From assembly GCF_032854445.1 (NCBI RefSeq), contig NC_088295.1, positions 89,264,644 to 89,328,643 on the forward strand: a DNA stretch of 64,000 bases. Direction: 5' to 3'. This DNA is from Liolophura sinensis. Lineage: Eukaryota > Mollusca > Polyplacophora > Chitonida > Chitonidae. The notes beneath the pieces are model-generated. The model was given only the letters and a program-made list of their open reading frames with translations, made no database searches and was not told the DNA's origin. This document shows positions 55,248 through 64,000 of this stretch, in pieces; the stretch's first letter is position 1, and every line of letters starts with the position of its first letter. Both the position numbers and the translations under genes were made by a program.

Positions 55248-58200
55248 TAACCCAGTGGAAAGTGCTGTGTATGAGCACTTAGTTTATAGACTAGGTTATG
55301 TATTGGTGTTATCCGACCCCTAGACGATATTTTTCACATAAAAACTCTTGTCTAACCATTTATTGACCAACTACTCGGAATAGTCATTGTTTGTTATTAT
55401 CATGGAAGAGTATAGTTCAGTGGTCAGTTTATAGACTGGTTAACTACCTGTGTGAAATCAGTTATTGACAGAATACCAGGAATTGGTTACATCCAATCGA
55501 AGCACAGTTACAGCGTCAGTCGAACATCGAATAGCCGATGATGTTGCCAATGATTGCCGAGGAAAGCAGAAAGTGTAGATATTATCCTGTTTTATCCAGG
55601 ACAAGCGGTATTCCAATAGCAGATACACCCGTTCAGTGGTTAGACTAGACTCAGCACCATTCAGTCTGTTAACAGGGGAGGGTGTTACTCATCATGGAAG
55701 TACAGCTGCCTCTGTCAGGTGTCGTGACGGACTACAATGTCTCCTAAGGGGAAATGCTCGGGACATGCTGTAGGGAATCTGTATCGAAAAATCTAAGACA
55801 CAGGGTCATCTTTGGACAGTCCCGCGCTGGTATCTCTCCGATGACCGTGCAGGACAAAAAGCGTCTGTTACATAGATATGATAATGATGCGGGAGTTCTT
55901 AGCCGCTGTAAACCCCGCCTAGCTAAACAGCCTGGCAATCGGCCTCTTTCAAAGTACGACCAATAGTCTCCTTCGCTCACAGACCAGGCTGCTTTAAAAT
56001 CAATGCCCACCTTGCGAAGCAGAGTGACAGCAGTCCTGTGCTGCGCTCGCGATTTGCTTTCCGATCGGCCCATGGAGGGCTGTCAGCGCGACCACAAGTT
56101 GCTTTAAGAGAGCTAATGGAAGGGAGCCGAAGATAACTCGTGACCTTGCTTGGAATAGCACTCAGTGTTTTTAAAACTGAGTGGTATCCATCATCACTCC
56201 AGAGATCGTCGTCACAAACAATGGATGCACTCTTTTGAAAATAACACCACGGTGTTCCCAATACTTTTGAAGAGATGATCAGAAACACTCTTTACAGATG
56301 GAAGACACTCATTATCCACAGTTTACGATCATAAACAGTTGTTAATGGTTCGGATCAATTCCGTGTGAGAAAACTGTCAGTTAGAGGTATTCCTGTGAAA
56401 TCTAACTATGACTGCCTTCGTCATTCTCGATTGTGACTCCCTCTGTTACCTGATACCCAGGCCACCGTAGAGTGAAAAATGATCACCTTGTGTGTATGTG
56501 ACGCCTTCAGCCCCGGTGTTTAACAGAGGAACGGTGAAGATTCAGGTTACCCCAAACCTACCAGAGGACCGATACCTTGACAGGTAGGTTTACCTTAGCA
56601 AGTTTTCCTTCTTTGTACCATATACAAGTTTACAGTTCAGTGGGTCTTAACGTCTTTTCAATATTTCGTGACGGCATCGTTTTAATACAAGTCCGTGCAT
56701 TCTTTATATAAGGATAGTTTCTAAATATTGAACTATCATTGTTAATATAAATACGAAACCTAAGCCGACAAACGGCCATAAAATATGTATCAGCAGACGT
56801 GACAGGGTTAGGTAGTCATGTACGGATATTCTAGCCACTTTGGAGTGACACTCGACTTTGTTCTTACCACATGCAGAACACGTCAAGACTGACAAGATAT
56901 GTTTTGGTGTGCTGATGATGGTTGTTGTCCAAGCATGATCCAGGGTTTTTCTCGACTACCGATCTACCCCAGCTACAGAAGTTCTAGAGGCTGCACGCCA
57001 AATATTTAACTCACTGATTAGCTAAGTACTTTTTTCTTTTGAAATGTGTCTGATAACAGGAGTGGCTAGTTAAGAAGAAGAAAAGACAAGACCCCTTGCT
57101 GAGAGGAGAAAACTTTTCTTTGGCTTCTGTCTACTGCACATGTATGTGGATGTGTCCGGAAATGAAGTGCCACAAAGAATGGTTGGGAATGTGGCTTGTC
57201 ACTGAGCATATTCCACTCGTGGTTTATGTTCGGTCTTTGTTCTACGGATTGTCAACCTGTATTTGTCGAGGCCAGATCACATATAATAAGCACAATGATA
57301 ATGTGTAGATCGATGGAGGCCAAGACCTGTGTCCGTGAGTGCCAACAGATAAGACGCATTGGTGGCGCATGCGTGATTAGAAATGTCTAAAGGAATCAGT
57401 GAGACCTAAATCGTAAGACGGCTATCAGGGGCTAATCACGTATTCAGTCTTGTCGTCGGTCGATTTATCGAATCTTCAATCATAACCGAACTGGCTCTCA
57501 GGGTATCTTGTAATACAACCGGAGTATGGTGGGGGAAATCGGCATATGTCGGCGAATTGATAATCCCCGGCGTCAATATGCCACCTTGCATACGAAGAGG
57601 CTCGTGGCCGGTGATAAGATTGATATAACAAGCCCGCGAATTATGCATGCGAATTGTTCGACGAGAGGGTTAGGACTAGAGGCCTCTCTCAGGCAGGTCG
57701 ATACCATAACGTTCACTTACTGCTCAGGTATCACTAGCGACCAGATCTATCCAGTCAAATGACACTGTAATCTCGTTACACAAAGGCAGAAATCTGATAA
57801 TCCATGTTAAAAGCTAGCCTAATCTGATAGACGATAATCTGGTTTGTGTGATGTAAGACATGGATGCATACAGCCAACGACAGGCTGAGCAGCTCACAAA
57901 TGTGTCACGCTAACAAAAACACCGACTAAGGATGGCACACTCGTACGATGACGTTATCGAAAACCACACACAAGGCTCATTTGGCGATACGTGTACAGCG
58001 CATAGATGTAAATTCCCCCTCTCACAGATATGTTTGCGTATGTTTTTAGTTTGCATAGACTCTGTAAATTTCGTTGACAAGCTTGTGAATCGCTTTTGAT
58101 CCGCTTTATCTTGCGATACAAAGTCCAAAGGCAGAGGTGTGGCACTTAACCTGGGCTAATAACACGCATTTGATGAATACATCATATTTCATCATACGTT

Positions 58201-60738
58201 CTTGTGCTATAACGTAGTTGTACAGTTGTACAGCGACATGAGTTGTGGTATGTCCAAACCGGTTCGGGCTCTGGAGTGATTCCGGTTTCTATTTCACCTC
58301 AGATTGGCTAAGCTTCCGCCAATAGTTTGGAAGGAGCCAGAAGCGATGCCATGCACTACCTAGGTGACAACGACGTAGCTCCAGCCTTATTAATGGGGTT
58401 TACCAGCCAGCACTAATCGCATATCTGCCGGCACTGTGGACACCCACCAAGCGTAACACTTCCTAATTATAATATTAGCTCAAGGTAATGACACTGAGCA
58501 TTGGTAAGCCAATACTGTTTTATTGGCAAGGATAACGCAAACGACAATTTAGTTGTGAAGTAGATTGCTATCGGGGCAGAGGTGCAGCGCTATCTGCAAA
58601 CCACTAATCTTGTTCATAGTCGTTTTGTTCTCGGGTACAACAGCCGCAAAAGCTAAAAAAGCTCATCTGTGATGACTAGATGCGACTGAACAAAGCACTG
58701 AACAAAAATCACCTATGTAGTTTCTTGCAAGATTTGTGTAATCTATGCGTTATACATTAATAAAAACTTTCAATGTGTTAACTGGTTAGAGTGACTACGG
58801 TTTTTTAAAATTATTTATTTATTTATTTATTAGGCTTCATATTTTTAAAAACGTGTGTGTCATTATTCATTGTCAGAAAACACTACGGATTTGATGTGGA
58901 AAGCCTTCCTTTTATACAAATTTCGAGATGGCTTCACACCCCAATACAACCCGTTCTCCTTTGGCACAAATAGTTTATGATGGTAATGATTTGATTACAG
59001 GCTACTGCAAGTAAATGTGTACATGTAAATGTATATGTCATTCAGCTGAGACGTTATCTATTTAATGATTTTGCTCTGCACATTTTGATTCCTGAACCAA
59101 GTAATGCTTTTTCAAACGTTGGATGCCAAGAACACACATATAAAGTGAAATATTCATTGCAGAATGACGTTCTTATGTCACAAGCCCCAAATGAAATCTT
59201 CCCTGAAGGGAGATTCCCTGCGGTGGCATTTCCCCTTTACAAAGTTCCCAGAGGAGCGCGAATCGTCTATGTAAAATTTTGTGAGGGTACAGGACAATTC
59301 ATCATCTATCGGATTGCCAGGCTTCGTACGCTCGTGCGATCCTATGTTGATTAATATTCTTTGCTGTTATTGTATTAGCTAACGCCTCGGCGACTTTGCG
59401 CATTAAATCTGCCGTTATTCTAACGCAGTGAGCAGATAAGTGCAGTAATTCGCTTCTCTCACTTCCACTGACGGCAAGGAAAAAGCAATTATAACTAATG
59501 CAGAGGAGAGCCTCTGGAGGGCGCTTCTCGCCTGCTGTCCAACTGTTGCGCGCGGGTATGGCTTACTTTAATAGGTGCCCTGAGTGACCTGTACGAATAC
59601 ATACGCCGATTACAGGACAAGCACGACCCCTGTCCACCAATGATCTGTATTGTTTGAGATCGTGTAAGAGCCCCAGAAATTAAGCTTGCAAATGGAGACA
59701 ATGGGTCTGTCTTTGGGCATATGTGAAGATTGCTGTCCCTGGAGACCTTGACGGGGTATTGCATGTCACAAATCACATCCTGACCGTGCCCCTGTTACTG
59801 GGACAGTAACGTGGACAGGAATAGCTGCAGTGTGCAAAGTGTAAAAATGCAATGGTTACTGTGACCAGGCTTGGAGAGAAAACCAAACGAACCAAAAGCC
59901 GTGCAGATTTATTGCCAGAAAACGGAAGTGCTTTTTCAATGTATCTGTGCCATCAGTTATGTCAAAATAATTCACAGAATCTGCGGGTTAAATTACGTCA
60001 GCCATATCCGGGTATTCAATCATGTTGTCATTGCAACAGATATGTCTTTTTCAATCATTTAACCGATAAAATCTACATTGGTGTACATGTCACTAAACAA
60101 GACTTAAAAAGGAGAAAAAGTCGTTACTTATGTATTATGGAACTTATGTGATGCAAAATGCAATGAGATGTATGCTTTCTGTTTTGCATATTTATATTCC
60201 ATCATTGCTCCTAATTTTTTGTAATGTTTTTTCATTATGATGATTATTGGTGTTTTCTAATATATGTTCATTATTATCATATAGATATTATATATCGTTC
60301 ATACATTTTATATCCAAACTCTAATGCCTCTAATGCCGGAGGGATTTTGTATAGTCGAATATTTAATTGTAAGAGAATTTTGATGTATATCATACTACGC
60401 ACTTGTTATCTAGTGACTTCCTTGACAAAAGACAAATGCTGACGTCCTTGCTACTGGTCCCACTATAATTACACTTCATGAAACGTAAAAGGAAACAAAA
60501 CTTGAAAGCAATTGCTTACACATCCGTTACATTTGGGAATTTTGGTTCCCTGTACTCATAAAACTGATCGCCATCGTGAAATATTATTGAGTTTGGTGTT
60601 AACAACAAGCAGATAAGTAAACAAATATGAAACATCTTTAAATTGAAGAATTCGATATCACAGCCGATGGACGAAGAATCGTCTGTGCTGATTATTTATG
60701 TCTTGATAGATTTTTCTATCCAACACAATGTAATCTGG
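55248..60738. other. Repeat-poor region, no supported gene
   Basis: This is the longest stretch without clear repeats. A relatively GC-rich patch at about 55,740-56,300 has overlapping frames on both strands (55,744-56,073 -, 55,977-56,288 -, 55,754-55,966 +), none with a recognisable motif. Other frames, such as 59,085-59,354 (+) and 59,852-60,151 (+), also lack motifs. An (ATTT)n run is at 58,812-58,832. The region may be intron or intergenic DNA with conserved non-coding sequence, which cannot be judged without comparison. Confidence 0.4.
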
Positions 60739-60824
60739 AGTAAGCCGTCATCGAGTGGTCAAGGTGATTGCCTTTCGATGGCTAGGGCACACGAGGTGTT
60801 GGTTCCAACCCATCCTTGGACAAT

Positions 60825-61033
60825 TTCTCTCACCAATGCGGTCGCTGTGAGTTCAAGTGCAGCTCATGCTGGCTTCCTCTCCGGCCGTACGTGGGAAGGT
60901 CTGTCAGCAACCTGCGGATGTTCGTGGGTTTCCCCCGGACTGTGCCCGGTTTCCACCCACCATAATGCTGGCCGCCGTCGTATAAGTGAAATATTATTGA
61001 GTACGGCGTAAAACACCAATGAAATAAATAAAT
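60825..61033 (+). repeat. SINE family 3, 5-prime truncated, with 11-bp target duplication
   Basis: It starts inside the tRNA-like head (tctctcaccaatgcggtcgc, then gtgagttcaag) and continues with atgctggcttcctctccggc, acgtgggaaggtctgtcagc, ggtttcccccggactgtgcc and cataatgctggccgccgtcg. It ends in an (AAAT)n-type tail. The 11-bp duplication cttggacaatt flanks it at 60,814-60,824 and 61,034-61,044. The frames at 60,643-61,011 and 60,830-61,144 come from it. Confidence 0.94.
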
Positions 61034-61044
61034 TCTTGGACAAT

Positions 61045-61310
61045 TAATTTGTACGCTATCAATGGCCGAGCGACCTTTGTGCAAATTTGTCCTCGACAAT
61101 GCCCGTGGGGATCTTTGTACAGTCCTACGTTTGTTTAAGACCAATGTCTTTCATCAGTGTGGCTTGGAATACGGGAAATTTCGTCCGTTTAAGTTGGCTG
61201 CGATCGGCAGTTTCCTCCTCACTCTGGTTTACTCCAGCCATAAAACTGAAGATGGGCTTACAAGGGATAAACTTTTTAGTATAACAAAAACAATCAAATA
61301 AATAAATAAT
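61045..61310 (+). repeat. Possible diverged SINE with AAAT tail
   Basis: The stretch from about 61,200 reads ggcagtttcctcctcactct, tccagccataaaactg and ends with aatcaaataaataaataa. It resembles the 3-prime half and tail of family 3 (ggtttcctcc...cccaccataa...tcaaataaataaataa) at low similarity. Head elements are not recognisable. Confidence 0.4.
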
Positions 61311-62561
61311 CCTATATTGTCTGTGTAGTATGCCAAAAATATCGGATGTGACCATTAACGTCAAGATAGCTCGACATGAGTCACTTTCAGTGCACTCATT
61401 TCCCTGCATGCAGATGACTCAGATGATAGTTACGTCAATAGTTACACAATATCTGAGAGTAACTGTTCGACTACATTCTGAGAATCACTGTAGAGGACAC
61501 TACGCTGTCAGAATCACAGTAGAATACAATGCTTTAATTTCTGAACACCACCATTACAATGCCGTACGTTCTTAGCATTAATGATACCTTACGTTCCTAG
61601 TTCACTTTACCACATAGAGCGTTCTGAGCAGCACCATTGAAATGCCGTCCGTTTTGAGTGATCAATCCAGTTTTTCACCATTGGAGTTTGTTTCTTTAAT
61701 AGTATGGCTCTAGACCAGTGACATTTAATAAATTGCTATTAACATTACTACATTTTTATGGTGGAAAGGGGGCGTGTAAGTTGCAAATGTTTAAGTATGT
61801 ATATGGACATTTATAATAAAACTCTGACTGAGATAAACTGACAAGGGGCCGTACGTCACCGACAACGTGTGATTATTTGCCAGCTATCACACTGTAGTCG
61901 CTGCTCTGCTTTTACTCTCTATGCTGTATGTCTTTAATTATATTACCTTTACTGTTTCATCACTAGAATGTCTTACGCTCTATGTTTAATCCCACCAATA
62001 CATTACACTCAGTTTGTCGGGCATCTGAGAGTGTTTCTTTTGAGATATCACCTCTTTAAAGATTCCCAGTCCATGAACAGCCTTTAAAATAATGTTCTAG
62101 GAATGACCAATAGACCGTAGGACTGGAAAGTCAGACAGAAGACTGTGTACATTTTGAATCTAGCCTTGGTACTTGGCATTTCAGAGAAAGCGCAAAATCG
62201 GTGCGCCTTGGTGTCTGGTGTTTGATGGAACACTCACATTTTAATTTAGCGTTGTCACTGTGGGTCTTCTTCAAACACTCCGCTTCCGCTGGCAGCCGAT
62301 TTGAAGAATCCGAAGGACAGCAGAAGACAATTTGTTGGGTATGACAGCTCTAAAATCTAAGGTGTTTTAGTTTAAATTGAGAGCAATCTTGACTGATGTG
62401 TACCGTGTCTTAGGCTCTCCATCAGTTTCATGTTTTCTAATTAGAGTAGTGCCAATGTAAAAAAGATCTTCCGGTTGAAACCTCCCATAGTTCCAGCCCC
62501 ACCGGAAAGACTTTTTCATCCCCTAGGAACAAGCTGTGAAGGGCCATTATTTTCAGAGGCA
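61311..62561. other. Unassigned sequence upstream of the candidate exon
   Basis: No gene or repeat was recognised. At 61,465-61,600 there are loosely repeated phrases (gagaatcactgta, gtcagaatcacagtag, gccgtacgttctta). Confidence 0.4.
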
Positions 62562-62591
62562 ATGAAGAAGAGCAGATGGAAGCTCGTGGTG
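62562..62591 (+). CDS. Candidate first coding exon with splice donor
   Basis: An ATG at 62,562 opens MKKSRWKLVV, a basic then hydrophobic start like the beginning of a signal peptide. It is followed exactly in frame by gtgagtg at 62,592, a full match to the GTRAGT donor pattern. The candidate is too short to test by sequence alone. The ATG context is agaggcaATGa, with purines in the -7 to -3 stretch. The rest of the gene would lie downstream, possibly outside the window. This is a weak inference. Confidence 0.2.
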
Positions 62592-62597
62592 GTGAGT

Positions 62598-64000
62598 GTT
62601 TTGTACCCGTGAAACATCGCCCTACTCAAGCCGCAACGAGTCCTTGATCCAAACCAAAAACACGCTAAAGGTATTTGCACGTCGGATTACTTGGAACCAA
62701 AATGATGGACATGGATATCAAAGTGTCAAGCAGATAGGGAAAAGGGGGTGCCAGACGCATGGGGACTGTATTTTGAAACTTAGCATCAGGTGTTACAGGA
62801 CGCTAGACTAATGATTCCGGGCGAGCTAGACACATCTGACACAATACATTAGCTCGCGCTGAAACCCTTGTCACCACGTCGCCGTCCAAGACGTGCCCGA
62901 CACCAGCTTTACACTGGGCGCGGATTGTTCACGCAGTCATTTCGCGGTTCTCTATACCTTGACCGTTATATATTCCTTACAACACTCTTGGGATAAGACA
63001 AGAATATCCCTTCATTAAGAGATAAAACCGCTATCCGCTTAGCCTACAGACTCTTGGAACATTGACAGCCTTATGCGCACGATACTTCAGTGAAGTGGAC
63101 AATAAGGCTACCCTACAACTTAATATACACCTGCTCACGTTAAAGATTCAATCAGCATTACTTAATACTGTTGGTGGTACCTATCTATAGCGTAGAAATG
63201 CCTTATTTAAAGAAATACTCTTTTTAGTCTGTCCTGTAATAGGGGTGATCTGGAGATTCGAGACGACCACGATTTGGAGAGCTCCATGTAACACGGGCAA
63301 CGTTCAGGCACAGCTAAACTGATGGCAATAGTCTAATTTCATTTTGTAGATAGTGTTAAAACCAGCTAAAAATTACAGACACATATGTTACTTTATACCG
63401 TGAAAGTTGTCATTTCTCTCTCGAATACCGAAAGCTTAATACTGAATAAAGAGATTTGGGATTGATTCACTCCGCCATGATACTGGAGCCTTGTCCTGAC
63501 TTCCGCCTTTAGGCCGAACGGCTTAAATACACGGCGTACAATACGTTGAAGTCATATCACCATTCCATAGCCTGCCCACATATACACTCACCATCAACTC
63601 GACATACAAAACACTTTATAACAATCTGTGAGGCTACCTCTTTAATTCCTATAGCCAACAAATACTGCATTTTCAGTATCGTCTGTTTTGTTGAATTTGG
63701 CAATCCTTTCACTCAAGATGACTCTAGAGACAGATAATCTGTGTTATATAACTAAAGAATATGGAGAAAAGTGGGTGAGAAACAAGTGAAACAAGAATTT
63801 TGCCACGGCATTTTGCTGTCCACTTTCATGGATATTACGTAAGCAATGTTATCGGGAGCCTTCCAAGCACATAGGCGGGAGCATGTATTTCACGTGACCG
63901 GAGCGATTTGTCACGTTTGCTTTACGTCTTATACATTCAGGAGAGTGAAATCTGCTGTAGTCGAGGGCGTGTAGTAATCGAGGGGGAATCCCGCGTGTTA
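62598..64000. other. Unassigned sequence to the window end
   Basis: No further exon, gene or repeat was recognised. If the candidate exon is real this would be first-intron sequence. Confidence 0.4.

Noticed and set aside
55744-56288. Pair of overlapping reverse frames as a gene
   Set aside because: The GC-rich patch gives frames on both strands. No motif, start or splice pattern favours one of them.
59085-59354. 89-codon forward frame
   Set aside because: The composition is protein-like but no family was recognised and no splice signals define it.

Overview
This window looks like non-coding DNA from an animal nuclear genome, most likely a marine lophotrochozoan (a mollusc or brachiopod). 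No intact host protein-coding gene is visible. The reading frames are short. The supportable content is tRNA-derived SINEs with (TGAG)n or (AAAT)n tails, decayed Ty3/Gypsy LTR retrotransposons, and many minisatellite and satellite arrays. The clade assignment is an inference from the SINE style and the K02A2.6-like and PNMA-like Gypsy proteins; it was not tested by any search.

Layout. Bases 1-37,000 look like two diverged, directly oriented copies of one unit of about 15 kb. Copy 1 is about 1-14,345: block X at 1-6,260 and block Y at 8,195-14,345. Copy 2 is about 15,679-37,020: block X' at 15,679-17,545 and block Y' at 26,780-37,020. The copies differ by insertions that can be read directly. 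Copy 1 carries a Gypsy element (1,016-4,175) inside X, two 32-bp minisatellite arrays (6,378-7,810 and 9,769-10,110) and a SINE (10,708-11,052). Copy 2 carries a nine-unit 104-bp satellite (18,851-19,799), two more Gypsy remnants and a SINE between X' and Y', a 29-bp-arm hairpin (29,014-29,074), and a 4.6-kb insert inside Y' with a reverse-strand Gypsy element that has a PNMA-like gag. A smaller piece of X' recurs at 45,585-46,185, and a piece of Y recurs inverted at 5,205-5,575.

Bases 37,000-53,720 are dominated by SINEs (one nested in another at 43,731-44,185), a 179-bp tandem repeat flanked by degenerate simple repeats, and a dense trio of minisatellites: 23 bp (47,725-48,845), 40 bp with a TATA-box-like core (51,176-52,140) and 54 bp (52,880-53,720). 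Because 54 is a multiple of three, the last array holds long but probably meaningless reading frames in four frames.

Bases 53,720-64,000 have fewer repeats and could be intergenic or intronic DNA near a host gene. I found only weak candidates there: a cysteine-rich open frame (54,857-55,246, reverse) and a possible signal-peptide first exon ending in a consensus splice donor at 62,592.

No gene network can be described. The biology visible here is transposon decay, tandem duplication and satellite turnover. The reading-frame starts considered include non-ATG codons, so an opening methionine in a listed frame is not evidence of a real start.
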